From Xenophilus sp. L33 (lineage in GTDB: Bacteria > Pseudomonadota > Gammaproteobacteria > Burkholderiales > Burkholderiaceae_C): a stretch of 64,000 nt of DNA. Where the stretch lies: the NCBI RefSeq assembly GCF_009765735.1, contig NZ_LMUW01000005.1, positions 1-64,000 of the forward strand, written 5' to 3'. Below the pieces are notes generated by a model. The model was not told the DNA's origin. It searched no databases and was given only the letters and a program-made list of their open reading frames with translations. Made by a program: the position numbers and the translations under genes. This document shows, in pieces, positions 25,312 through 37,592 of this stretch (the first letter of the stretch is position 1; every line of letters begins with the position of its first letter).

Positions 25312-26004
25312 TCAGAGCGGCAGCGTGTCGAAGGCCGCGTAGGCCGTCGCCAGCCAGGTCTTCACCCGCTGGCGTTCGAGCAGGCCCAGCGCGTGCGGGC
25401 CTTCGCGGTCGTTGACCGCCTTCCAGAAGCTGGTGTTGCCGGCGTCGATCTTGCGCATGCTGGCGTCGTGCAGGCGGGGCAGGGCGATCACGCGAGCGCC
25501 GTGCGCCATCGCCTTGGTGAGCGACTGCGAGCCGAGCAGCAGGCCGAAGTCGTTCCCGCGACCGTAGTTCTGCACCACGATGTAGTTGGCGCGGGCGCCG
25601 AAGGTGTCGACCAGCGTGCCCAGCAGGTCGCTCGAATCGCGGCCGTCGTCCAGCACGTGCCAGAAGTTGACCGCCACGCCCAGTTCGGCGAAGACGTCGA
25701 AGAGGTCCGATTCCTTGATCCAGCGCGACAGTGGCGCCAGCGTCTGCGCTGCCAGGTCGACGATCACGCTCTGCTGCGGATTGGCCTCGAAGCCGTTGAC
25801 CACCGTGTCGAGCCCCTCGAAGCTGTCGACCACCACCGGCGAGGCGAAGCCTTCGTAGAAGCGGGTGAAGGAGCTGTGCGAGCGGTCGGTGTCGAAGCCG
25901 ACGAAGGGCCGGCTGTGGTCGATGAAGTACTGCGCCAGGACCCGCGCCGTGACCGACTTGCCGACACCGCCTTTTTCGCCGCCGATGAAATTGATGGAGC
26001 TCAT
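25312..26004 (-). CDS. ParA/MinD-like P-loop ATPase, orphan
   Basis: A 230-residue deviant-Walker-A ATPase: GGEKGGVGKS at residues 8-17 with both signature lysines (K11, K16), a switch-I-type FDTDRS and a Walker B-like VIVDLAAQT. No ParB, relaxase or plasmid gene is nearby, so it is not an obvious partition system. Similar chromosomal proteins are sometimes labelled mobilization protein or CobQ/MinD-like; the cargo is unknown. The ATG at 26002-26004 is chosen because it starts right before the P-loop; a further 11 codons upstream are open. Confidence 0.8.
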   Translation of the reverse strand: MSSINFIGGEKGGVGKSVTARVLAQYFIDHSRPFVGFDTDRSHSSFTRFYEGFASPVVVDSFEGLDTVVNGFEANPQQSVIVDLAAQTLAPLSRWIKESDLFDVFAELGVAVNFWHVLDDGRDSSDLLGTLVDTFGARANYIVVQNYGRGNDFGLLLGSQSLTKAMAHGARVIALPRLHDASMRKIDAGNTSFWKAVNDREGPHALGLLERQRVKTWLATAYAAFDTLPL

Positions 26005-26238
26005 GAAACGTCCCTGGGTTGAGGTGGAAGACTGCAAAACATTCTAGGGCGCACGATCGCACCCCGAATGCGGAAGCTTCGGCGTTCGATCGGGCCTCGG
26101 GTCGCACGCTTGCGCATCCTCGCTTCCTAGACTGGCGGGCTTTGGCTTGAGAGCCAAGGGAGCCCTGAAATCAGAAATCCAGCCGGTCCGAAGAACGGCC
26201 GATGGCGCGCCGGTGCGATCGTCCTGGCCGCCGTCGCG

Positions 26239-26769
26239 TTGCACGTCCTGTTCTTCGCGGTCCTGACGACGCATGGCGAGAAGCCGCCGAAGAAGCTGCT
26301 GCCGATCCTGTATGTCGACGTCCCAAGACCCGTCGAACTCGCTCGGCCGCAGGCGGTGCCGACCGCCCCGACGCCCCCGGCAAGGGCCTCGCTCGCGCCG
26401 ACATCGGCCAGGAGACCGCGCAGCGTCGCGGCCGCCAGGCCGTCCCCCGCGGCAGCGACTGCGCCAGCGGCGGTCTCGGAGCGGGCAGGTCACGAGGCGG
26501 TCGATGCCGAAGCGGTATCGCGGCCCGCCGAACGAGGGCTGGTCCTTTCGCTGCCCAAGGACTACAAGCTCGCGCCCGAGGTCCGCGACATCCGTGTTCC
26601 GGGCCCGGCGCCCTCGAGCACCGAAACCACCTTGAGTCGCGGCATCGCCGCCGCGGCGGTTCCCGACTGTTCCAGGAAGGAAGGACCGGTCATCGCGGGC
26701 TATCGGATGGGCGGACTGCTGGCGCTGCCTTCCATTGCAGCGGCGGCCATGCGTGGCGAGTGTCGGTAG
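26239..26769 (+). CDS. TonB-like anchored periplasmic protein, unusual start
   Basis: The frame from TTG 26239 encodes 176 residues: a hydrophobic stretch, then LPILYVDVPRP, a Pro/Ala-rich spacer, and a C-terminal domain with two cysteines, as in TonB-like anchored proteins. The TTG cuts the membrane segment in half. The frame is open further upstream and encodes RWRAGAIVLAAVALHVLFFAVL, a full helix. In that extension no ATG, GTG or TTG occurs, but an AAGGGAG sequence (26156-26162) stands 7 bases before ATC 26170. A non-standard start or a mutated ATG is possible. The family is unknown to me. Confidence 0.5.
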   Translation: MHVLFFAVLTTHGEKPPKKLLPILYVDVPRPVELARPQAVPTAPTPPARASLAPTSARRPRSVAAARPSPAAATAPAAVSERAGHEAVDAEAVSRPAERGLVLSLPKDYKLAPEVRDIRVPGPAPSSTETTLSRGIAAAAVPDCSRKEGPVIAGYRMGGLLALPSIAAAAMRGECR

Positions 26770-26780
26770 GCCGACAAGCC

Positions 26781-27557
26781 TCAGCGCGGCACCATCGCGA
26801 AGAACGGTCCCAGGCTGCCCAGGAACCAGCTCTGGCCGAAGTCGAGCGCGGCCCGGCGGTACTTCTCGTCGGCCTGCGCGGCCAGCAGGTCGAGCCGGGC
26901 GACCACCTTCGACAGCTCGCGGTCGACCAGCAGGTTGCGGCCCTTGTCGCTGACCTCGGTGGCCAGCAGCAGCGGCTGGCCGTCGCCGCCGGTGCGCGAC
27001 TCGATCAGCCAGAGCGAGATCTCGAAGTTGCGTGCCGCGCGAAAGCTGTTCTCGGCGTTGACGCCGTCGACCATGGTCTGGTCCCAGGTGTCGCCGTTGG
27101 CTTGCTTCAGCAGCGCGGCCCAGCCGATCACCAGCGCGGCGACCCGGTCGCCCTCGTAAGGCGTGGGCGGGCCGGTCTGGAAGGCCAGCCGGATCGCGTC
27201 GACGCCGTAGGCGCCGTGCAGTTGCGGCAATGCCGGGCCCTGCATGATCGAGTCCCAGGTGCGCTGGATCGCGTCGTCGGCGCTGGTGCTCCACTTGCGC
27301 CATTCGCGCGGATTGCGCCGGTAGAGCGACAGCTGCACCCGCTTGACCGACTGCAGGTTGTCGCGCAACGCCAGGTTGGCGATGCGGTTGGCGCCGCTCT
27401 GGAGGAATTCCTTGTTTTCGTAGGGCTCGGCGCGCTCGGTGCTGGCGCAGCCGGCAAGCATCGACGCCAACGCGAATGCCACGGCCGGTGCGGCGAAGGC
27501 GCCGAAAACGAGCCGGCATCGGCGGTGAAGGGGACGGAAAGCGGCGCTGGCGGGCAT
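26781..27557 (-). CDS. Predicted lipoprotein, function unknown
   Basis: A 258-residue protein whose signal peptide ends in a lipobox, LAGC, with Cys37 as the lipidation site. The mature part is mostly helical (NRIANLALRDNLQSVKRVQLSLYRRNPREW, then TGPPTPYEGDRVAALVIGWAALL). I do not recognise the domain. The ATG at 27555-27557 is chosen as it gives a normal n-region; starts further upstream would lengthen it. It converges with the TonB-like gene (11-bp gap) and is divergent from smc. Confidence 0.75.
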   Translation of the reverse strand: MPASAAFRPLHRRCRLVFGAFAAPAVAFALASMLAGCASTERAEPYENKEFLQSGANRIANLALRDNLQSVKRVQLSLYRRNPREWRKWSTSADDAIQRTWDSIMQGPALPQLHGAYGVDAIRLAFQTGPPTPYEGDRVAALVIGWAALLKQANGDTWDQTMVDGVNAENSFRAARNFEISLWLIESRTGGDGQPLLLATEVSDKGRNLLVDRELSKVVARLDLLAAQADEKYRRAALDFGQSWFLGSLGPFFAMVPR

Positions 27558-27685
27558 GGGGCGCACGTTATCATCCCGGGGCAGGTGCCGGTCCCGGCCT
27601 TCGGCCTCGGGTCCGCAAAATCTCATTACAAATCAACACCTTGGCAAGCTCCTTGGCAAACATCCTGGCTTAGGGCCAACCTGTC

Positions 27686-30600
27686 GTGCGCCTCAATTCC
27701 ATCAAGCTCTCGGGCTTCAAGTCCTTCGCCGAACCCACCAACTTCCTGCTGCCCGGCCAATTGGTCGGCGTGGTCGGGCCGAACGGCTGCGGCAAGTCGA
27801 ACATCATGGACGCGGTGCGCTGGGTGCTCGGCGAATCGCGCGCCTCCGAGCTGCGCGGCGAGTCGATGCAGGACGTGATCTTCAACGGCACGACCAGCCG
27901 CAAGCAGGCCAGCCGCTCGAGCGTCGAGCTGGTCTTCGACAACGCCGACCATCGCGCCGGCGGCCAGTGGTCGCAGTTCGCCGAGATCGCGGTCAAGCGG
28001 GTGCTGACCCGCGACGGCAATTCGAGCTACTTCATCAACAACCTGCCGGTGCGCCGCCGCGACGTGCAGGACGTGTTCCTCGGCACCGGCCTCGGCCCGC
28101 GGGCCTACGCGATCATCGGGCAGGGCACGATCAGCCGGATCATCGAATCCAAGCCCGAGGAGCTGCGCCTCTTCCTCGAAGAGGCCGCCGGCGTCTCCAA
28201 GTACAAGGAACGGCGCCGCGAGACCGAGAACCGCCTGGGCGACACCCGCGAGAACCTCACCCGCGTCGAGGACATCCTGCGCGAGCTCAACAGCAACCTC
28301 GAGAAGCTGGAGCGCCAGGCCGAGGTCGCGGCCCGCTACAACAGCCTGCAGGGCGACGCGACGCGCAAGCAGCACCAGCTCTGGTTCCTCAAGCGCAGCG
28401 AGAGCGAGGCCGACCAGGGCCGCATCAAGGCCGACGCCGAGCGGGCGATCAACGACCTCGAATCGCGCACCGCCGACCTGCGCCACATCGAGGCCGACCT
28501 CGAGACGGTGCGCCAGGCCCACTACGCGGCCGGCGACCAGGTCAACCAGGCGCAGGGCCGGCTCTACGAGGCCAGCGCCGAGGTCGGCCGGCTCGAAGGC
28601 GAGATCCGCTTCGTGGTCGAGGGCCGCCAGCGGGTCGAGCAGCGGCTGGTGCAGTTGCGCGAGCAGATGGCGCAATGGACCGCGCGCCGCGAGGACGCCG
28701 AGGCCGAGATCGAGACCCTGGCCGGCCAGGGCGTCGACGCGGAGGAGCAGGCCGTGCTGCTGGCCGCCCAGCTGGAGGACCACGACGCCCGCATGCCCGA
28801 GCTGGAGGACGCGCAGCAGCGCGCCCAGGACGAGGCCAATGCCCAGCGCGCGACCGTGGTGCAGGTGCAGCAGCAGATCCAGGTGCTGGCCGCCGACCAA
28901 CGCAACATCGAGGACCAGAGCCGCCAGCTGAACCAGCGCGCCGAGCGCCTGCGCAGCGACCGCAACGCCCTGGCCGCGCCCGACGAGGCCAAGCTGGTCG
29001 AGATGCAGGAGCACCTCGCGGCGGCGCAGGAAGCCGCCGGCGAAGCCGAAGCGCGGCTGCACGAGCTGCAGGAATCCGTGCCCCAGCTCGACGACGACCG
29101 CCGCACGCGCCAGCAGAGCGTCAACACCGAAGGTGCGCGCCACGCCGACTTGTCGGCCCGGCTGGAAGCGCTCAAGGCCTTGCAGGAGAAGGTGAAGACC
29201 GACGGCAAGCTCGCGCCCTGGCTGGCCAAGCACGGGCTCGAGAGCCTGCAGGGCCTCTGGAGCCGCATCCACGTCGAGGCGGGCTGGGAGAACGCGCTCG
29301 AGGCCGCGCTGCGCGAGCGCCTCGGTGCGCTCGAGGTGAGCCGGCTCGACATGGTCCGGGCCTTCGGCAACGACGCCCCGCCGGCCAAGCTGGCCTTCTA
29401 TTCGCCGCCGCAGGCGGGCGCGCCGGCCGCCTCGGCGTCGAGCCTGCCGCGGCTGGCCTCGCTGCTGCGCCTGAACGACGCCGGCCAGCAGGCGCTGTTC
29501 GAGGAATGGCTGCACGGCTGCCTCAGCGCCGAGACGCTCGAGGAAGCCCTGGCCCAGCGCGCCCAGCTGCAGCCCGGCCAGGCCATCTACGTTCGCAGCG
29601 GCCACGCGGTGACCGCGCACAGCGTCAGCTTCTATGCGCCGGATTCGGAGCAGGCCGGCCTGCTGGCCCGCCAGCAGGAAATGGAGAACCTGGAGCGCCA
29701 GCTGCGCGCCCAGGTGCTGATCGCCGACGAATCGCGCACCGCGCTGGCCCGCGCCGAAGCCGCCTACGCCGACGCCGCGCAGCGGCTCGTCGGCGCCCGT
29801 CGCGAGGCGGCCGACACCCAGTCTCGCGCCCACGGGCTGCAGGTCGAGACGCTGCGCCTGTCGCAGCTGGCCGAGCAGACCCGCGCCCGCAGCGCGCAGC
29901 TGGACGGCGACCTCGGCGAGGTCGATGCCCAGCTCGAAGAGTTGCAGGAAAAGCGCATCGCCGCCGAATCGCGCTTCGAGGAACTCGACATGCAGCTGGC
30001 CCACAGCCAGGAGCGGCATGCGCAGCTCGACGAGCGGGTCATTGAAGCGGCCCGGGCGCTCACCGCCAGCCGCGAGCAGCACCGCAGCCTCGAGCGCCAG
30101 GCGCAGGAGGCGACCTTCGCCCAGCGCACGCTGGAAGCGCGCCGCGCCGAATTGAGCCGCGGCATCGAGACCGCGACCCAGCAGTCGACCTCGCTGGCCG
30201 ACGAGGAGGAGCGCGCCCGCGCCGAGCTCGGCCGCCTGTCGGATGCCTCCGCGCAGGCCGGTTTGCAGGATGCGCTGGCGCTCAAGCTGGAACGCGAAGG
30301 CGCGCTCGGCGCCACCCGCAGCCAGTACGACGACCTGACCCTGAAGCTGCGCGCCAGCGACGAGAGGCGCCTGCAGTTGGAGCGCGAGCTCGAACCGCTG
30401 CGCCAGCGCATCACCGACTTCCAGCTGAAGGAGCAGGCGGCGCGCCTGGGCTTCGAGCAATACCAGCAGCTTTTGGCCGACGCCCAGGCCGACCTCGAGG
30501 CCGTGGCCCTCTCGGTCGAGGAAGACAAGGTGCGCCTCACCGGCCTGCAGGGCGAGATCGACCGTCTCAACCGCGAGGTGGCCGGCCTCGGCGCGGTCAA

Positions 30601-31204
30601 CCTGGCGGCGCTCGACGAACTGGCGGTGGCCAGCGAGCGCAAGACCTTCCTCGATGCCCAATCGGCCGACCTGAACGAAGCCATCGGCACACTGGAAGAC
30701 GCGATCCGCCGCATCGACGCCGAGACCCGCGACCTGCTCGGCGGCACCTTCAAGATCGTCAACGAGCACTTCAGCCGGATGTTCCCGGAGCTGTTCGGCG
30801 GCGGCAATGCGCGGCTCATGATGACCGGCGACGAGATCCTCGACTCCGGCGTGCAGGTCATGGCCCAGCCGCCCGGCAAGAAGAACCAGACCATCCACCT
30901 GCTCTCGGGCGGCGAGAAGGCGCTGACCGCGATCGCGCTGGTCTTCGCGATCTTCCAGCTCAACCCGGCGCCGTTCTGCCTGCTGGACGAAGTGGACGCG
31001 CCGCTCGACGATGCGAACACCGAGCGCTATGCCAAACTCGTCACCGCCATGAGCCGCGAAACCCAGTTCCTCTTCATCAGCCACAACAAGATCGCCATGG
31101 AAATGGCCGAGCAGCTGATCGGCGTGACCATGCAGGAGCAGGGCGTCTCGCGCATCGTGGCGGTCGACATGGAAGCGGCCGTGTCGATGGTCGAAGCGGC
31201 CTGA
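27686..31204 (+). CDS. smc: Chromosome segregation protein SMC
   Basis: A chromosome-condensing ATPase of 1172 residues. The N-terminal Walker A is GPNGCGKSN (31-39); two long coiled coils flank a hinge around residues 500-650; the C-terminal signature LLSGGEKALTAIAL and Walker B CLLDEVDAPLDD complete the head. The start is GTG 27686. It leads a tight smc-zipA-ligA operon (gaps 10 and 2 bp), a common betaproteobacterial order. Confidence 0.97.
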   Translation: MRLNSIKLSGFKSFAEPTNFLLPGQLVGVVGPNGCGKSNIMDAVRWVLGESRASELRGESMQDVIFNGTTSRKQASRSSVELVFDNADHRAGGQWSQFAEIAVKRVLTRDGNSSYFINNLPVRRRDVQDVFLGTGLGPRAYAIIGQGTISRIIESKPEELRLFLEEAAGVSKYKERRRETENRLGDTRENLTRVEDILRELNSNLEKLERQAEVAARYNSLQGDATRKQHQLWFLKRSESEADQGRIKADAERAINDLESRTADLRHIEADLETVRQAHYAAGDQVNQAQGRLYEASAEVGRLEGEIRFVVEGRQRVEQRLVQLREQMAQWTARREDAEAEIETLAGQGVDAEEQAVLLAAQLEDHDARMPELEDAQQRAQDEANAQRATVVQVQQQIQVLAADQRNIEDQSRQLNQRAERLRSDRNALAAPDEAKLVEMQEHLAAAQEAAGEAEARLHELQESVPQLDDDRRTRQQSVNTEGARHADLSARLEALKALQEKVKTDGKLAPWLAKHGLESLQGLWSRIHVEAGWENALEAALRERLGALEVSRLDMVRAFGNDAPPAKLAFYSPPQAGAPAASASSLPRLASLLRLNDAGQQALFEEWLHGCLSAETLEEALAQRAQLQPGQAIYVRSGHAVTAHSVSFYAPDSEQAGLLARQQEMENLERQLRAQVLIADESRTALARAEAAYADAAQRLVGARREAADTQSRAHGLQVETLRLSQLAEQTRARSAQLDGDLGEVDAQLEELQEKRIAAESRFEELDMQLAHSQERHAQLDERVIEAARALTASREQHRSLERQAQEATFAQRTLEARRAELSRGIETATQQSTSLADEEERARAELGRLSDASAQAGLQDALALKLEREGALGATRSQYDDLTLKLRASDERRLQLERELEPLRQRITDFQLKEQAARLGFEQYQQLLADAQADLEAVALSVEEDKVRLTGLQGEIDRLNREVAGLGAVNLAALDELAVASERKTFLDAQSADLNEAIGTLEDAIRRIDAETRDLLGGTFKIVNEHFSRMFPELFGGGNARLMMTGDEILDSGVQVMAQPPGKKNQTIHLLSGGEKALTAIALVFAIFQLNPAPFCLLDEVDAPLDDANTERYAKLVTAMSRETQFLFISHNKIAMEMAEQLIGVTMQEQGVSRIVAVDMEAAVSMVEAA

Positions 31205-34402
<3,198 letters not shown>

Positions 34403-34407
34403 GTGCG

Positions 34408-34428
34408 GCGCCCGGCGGCGGGCGCTTT
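34408..34428 (+). terminator. Intrinsic terminator after ligA
   Basis: A 7-bp stem GCGCCCG/CGGGCGC with a GCGG loop and a short TTT tail, 6 bp after the ligA stop. Confidence 0.6.
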
Positions 34429-34516
34429 ACCGGCCCGACGTCAACAGACCGTCGCGCCGAACGTTGAACCTTTGGACGGAGCCGGCCGTTGAACCGAGCA
34501 TGACCAGGAGCGCGCC

Positions 34517-34870
34517 ATGAACCGAATCCGCAGTCTCACCGCCGCCATCGCCATCGGAGGCGCCACGCTGTTGGCCGGCTGCGTGGCGCCCGGTCCTTAC
34601 TACGCCAACGGCGCCTATCCCTACTACGGCTATCCCTACGCCTCGGCCTACGTGTCGCCGTCGATCTTCATCGGCGGCGGCTACTACGGCGGCTGCTGCG
34701 GCTACTGGGGCCGTGGCTACTACGGCGGCTACGGCCGGCCGGGCTACTGGGGCGGCTACGGACGTCCCGGCTGGGGCGGCCATCCGGGCTACGGCGGGGC
34801 CGGTTTCGGCGGCGGCCGGGTCGGCGTCGCGGGTGGCGGCGGCTTCGGCGGCGGCGGGCACTTCCGCTGA
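34517..34870 (+). CDS. Gly/Tyr-rich small lipoprotein
   Basis: A 117-residue exported protein: signal peptide with lipobox LAGC (Cys22), then low-complexity sequence very rich in Gly and Tyr ([36 protein letters not shown]). Such proteins are widespread in Burkholderiales with unknown role. A ribosome-binding site AGGAG lies about 8 bases before the ATG. The 114 bp upstream include two direct GTTGAAC copies (about 34464 and 34490). Confidence 0.75.
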   Translation: MNRIRSLTAAIAIGGATLLAGCVAPGPYYANGAYPYYGYPYASAYVSPSIFIGGGYYGGCCGYWGRGYYGGYGRPGYWGGYGRPGWGGHPGYGGAGFGGGRVGVAGGGGFGGGGHFR

Positions 34871-34908
34871 GCCCGCGGCGGCTCGGCGAGCCGCCCGATA
34901 ATGGCCCG

Positions 34909-35448
34909 ATGGCCATTCGAGAAATCCTCAAGATGGGCGACCCGCGGCTGCTGCGCATCGCGCAGCCGGTCGCCGCCTTCGACACCGACGAACTGCACCT
35001 GCTGGTGCGCGACATGTTCGAGACGATGCAGTCGGTCAACGGCGCCGGCCTCGCCGCGCCGCAGATCGGCGTCGACCAGCAACTCGTCATCTTCGGCACC
35101 GACACGATCAATCCGCGCTATCCGGACGCGCCGGTGGTGCCGCGCACGGTGCTCCTCAACCCGGTGATCACACCGCTCGGCGAGGACGAGGAAGAGGGCT
35201 GGGAGGGCTGCCTCTCGGTGCCCGGCCTGCGCGGCGTGGTGCCGCGCTTCGCCCGCATCCGCTACACGGGCTTCGACCCCTACGGCGACCCGATCGACCG
35301 CACGGTCGAGGGCTTCCATGCCCGCGTGGTGCAGCACGAGGTCGACCACCTGCTGGGCAAGCTCTACCCGATGCGGGTGCGCGACTTCACGCGCTTCGGC
35401 TTCACCGAGGTGCTGTTCCCGGGCCTCGACGCCAGCGACGACGACTGA
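34909..35448 (+). CDS. def: Peptide deformylase
   Basis: Removes the formyl group from nascent proteins. The three catalytic motifs are intact in 179 residues: [10 protein letters not shown] (motif 1), EGCLSVPG with the metal-binding Cys (motif 2) and QHEVDHL with the metal histidines and catalytic Glu (motif 3). It stands apart from any fmt gene, so it is probably one of several deformylases. Confidence 0.95.
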   Translation: MAIREILKMGDPRLLRIAQPVAAFDTDELHLLVRDMFETMQSVNGAGLAAPQIGVDQQLVIFGTDTINPRYPDAPVVPRTVLLNPVITPLGEDEEEGWEGCLSVPGLRGVVPRFARIRYTGFDPYGDPIDRTVEGFHARVVQHEVDHLLGKLYPMRVRDFTRFGFTEVLFPGLDASDDD

Positions 35449-35526
35449 CACGGCGCCGCCGCGGTGGCCCGTAAACTGCTGCGCGCATTCAAGAACGACA
35501 TCAAGAACAACAGAGGACCCATCCGA

Positions 35527-36564
35527 ATGAACCACCGCATCCGCCCGGCGCTCGCACTCGCCTTCGTCGCCGCCGGCCTCGGCCTGGCCGCTGCTCCCGC
35601 CTTCGCCGGCAAGACCCTGGACGCGGTCAAGCAGCGCGGCAGCGTCAAGTGCGGCGTCACCAACGGCGTGGCCGGCTTCTCGGCACCCGACACGCAGGGC
35701 AACTGGACCGGCCTGGACGTCGACACCTGCCGGGCGGTCGCCGCGGCGGTGCTGGGCGACGGCAAGAAGGTCGAGTTCGTGCCGCTCAATTCGCAGCAGC
35801 GCTTCTCGGCGCTGCAGGCCGGCGAGGTCGACATCCTGGCGCGCAACACTACCTGGAACCTGACCCGCGACGCCTCGCTCGGCTTCAACTTCACCACCAT
35901 CACCTACTACGACGGCCAGGGCTTCCTGGTGCCCAAGAAGATCAAGGTGACCAGTGCCAAGCAGCTCAAGAACGCGACCATCTGCACCCAGTCGGGCACC
36001 ACCAACGAGAAGAACGTCGCCGACTACTTCAAGGGCCTGGGCATCCCGGTCAAGACCGTCGTCTTCGAGAGCTTCGAGGCGTCCTTCAAGGCCTTCTTCT
36101 CCGGGCGCTGCCAGGCCTTCACCACCGACACCTCCGCGCTCGCCGGCCTGCGCAACAAGGAAGCGCCGAACCCGGACGACTACGAGATCCTGCCCGAGCT
36201 GATCTCCAAGGAACCGCTGGCGCCGCTGGTGCGGCGCGGCGACGACGAGTGGTTCGCGATCGTCAAGTGGGTGCCCAACGCGCTGCTGGAGGCCGAGGAG
36301 TTCGGCATCACCCAGGCCAACGCCGACGACCTCAAGGCCAACAGCAAGGACCCGCAGCAGATGCGCCTGCTCGGCACCGGCGACGACCTCGGCAAGCCGC
36401 TCGGCCTGGACAAGGACTGGTCCTACCGCGCGGTCAAGGCGGTCGGCAACTACGGCGAGATCTTCGATCGCAACGTCGGCGCCAAGTCGGCGCTCAAGCT
36501 GCCCCGCGGCTCGAACAACCTCTGGAACAAGGGCGGCCTGATGTACGGATTGCCGGTGCGATGA
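35527..36564 (+). CDS. aapJ: General L-amino-acid ABC transporter substrate-binding protein
   Basis: A periplasmic receptor of 345 residues with a Sec signal ending AAPAFAG (about residue 27). It has the AapJ/BztA features VKQRGSVKCGVTNGVAGFS, LDVDTCRAVAAAVLGD and a C-terminal region ending GLMYGLPVR. It binds polar amino acids such as Glu, Gln, Asp or general L-amino acids. The ATG at 35527 is followed by a normal signal. It overlaps the first permease gene (ATGA). Confidence 0.92.
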   Translation: MNHRIRPALALAFVAAGLGLAAAPAFAGKTLDAVKQRGSVKCGVTNGVAGFSAPDTQGNWTGLDVDTCRAVAAAVLGDGKKVEFVPLNSQQRFSALQAGEVDILARNTTWNLTRDASLGFNFTTITYYDGQGFLVPKKIKVTSAKQLKNATICTQSGTTNEKNVADYFKGLGIPVKTVVFESFEASFKAFFSGRCQAFTTDTSALAGLRNKEAPNPDDYEILPELISKEPLAPLVRRGDDEWFAIVKWVPNALLEAEEFGITQANADDLKANSKDPQQMRLLGTGDDLGKPLGLDKDWSYRAVKAVGNYGEIFDRNVGAKSALKLPRGSNNLWNKGGLMYGLPVR

Positions 36565-37592
36565 GCGCCGCGCCCCCAGGGCCACCCAGCGCAGAAGCCG
36601 CGCCGGACGGGCGCCGGTCGGTGCTGCTGGCCTGGGCGGCGCAGGTCCTGCTGATCGTCGCGATCCTCGGCGTCGTGGCCTGGCTGGTCCACCACGCGCT
36701 CTTCGTGCTGCGCGGCCGGGGCGTGCAGTCCGGTTTCGACTTCCTGCTGCAGCCCGCCGGCTTCGACGTGTCCGAAGGCTGGCTCGACTTCAGCTCCGGC
36801 CAGCCCTACTGGCGCGCCTTCCTGGCCGGCCTGGTCAACACGCTCCGAGCCGCGGTACCCGCCGCCATCGGCGCGGTGCTGCTCGGCACGCTGCTGGGCA
36901 TCGGCCGGCTGGCGCCGCACGTGCTGGTGCGCGGGCTCAGCGCGCTCTACGTGCAGACCCTGCGCAACGTGCCGCTGCTGGTGCAGTTGCTGATGCTGTA
37001 TTTCGCGCTGACCCAGCTGCTGCCCGATTCGACCGAGCCGCTCGAACTGATGCCCGACATCTGGCTGAGCAAGGGCGGCCTGTCGCTGCCCTGGCCGGTG
37101 GCCGACGCCGGCCAGTGGTGGCCCAGCCATCTCGAATGGCCGGAGCGTGGCGGCTTCAACGTCAGCGGCGGCGCGGCGCTGAGCCCGGAATACCTGGCGG
37201 TGGTGATCGCGCTGGCGCTCTACACCGCGGCCTTCGTCGCCGAGATCGTGCGCGCCGGCATCGGCTCGGTCACCGAAGGCCAGAAGCTGGCCGCGCAGGC
37301 GCTCGGCTTCACGCCGTGGCAGCAGATGCGGCTAGTGGTGCTGCCGCAGGCGCTGCGGGTGATCGTGCCGGCGCTCACCAACCAGCTGCAGAGCCTCACC
37401 AAGAATTCGTCGCTGGCGGTGGCGGTCGGCTATCCGGAGCTGGTGTCGATCGCCAACACCTCGCTCAACTCGACCGGCCGGGCCTTCGAATGCATCGCGG
37501 TGATCATGGCGGTGTACCTGCTGCTGTCGCTGCTGATCGCGGCGGCGATGAACCGCTTCAACGCCCGGGTGGCGTTGCGGGGATGGCGATGA
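36561..37592 (+). CDS. aapQ: Amino-acid ABC transporter permease AapQ
   Basis: An inner-membrane permease of 343 residues with the His/Glu/Gln/Arg/opine-type permease core: LVNTLRAAVPAAIG..., TLRNVPLLVQLL and an EAA loop, EGQKLAAQALGFTPWQQMRLVVLPQAL. The start ATG 36561 overlaps the aapJ stop. Confidence 0.9.
   Translation: MSAAPPGPPSAEAAPDGRRSVLLAWAAQVLLIVAILGVVAWLVHHALFVLRGRGVQSGFDFLLQPAGFDVSEGWLDFSSGQPYWRAFLAGLVNTLRAAVPAAIGAVLLGTLLGIGRLAPHVLVRGLSALYVQTLRNVPLLVQLLMLYFALTQLLPDSTEPLELMPDIWLSKGGLSLPWPVADAGQWWPSHLEWPERGGFNVSGGAALSPEYLAVVIALALYTAAFVAEIVRAGIGSVTEGQKLAAQALGFTPWQQMRLVVLPQALRVIVPALTNQLQSLTKNSSLAVAVGYPELVSIANTSLNSTGRAFECIAVIMAVYLLLSLLIAAAMNRFNARVALRGWR

Noticed and set aside
25312..27557. 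The ParA-like, TonB-like and lipoprotein genes as a mobile or plasmid-derived unit
   Set aside because: Base composition is like the surroundings, there is no integrase, repeat or partition partner, and the genes are arranged in different directions.
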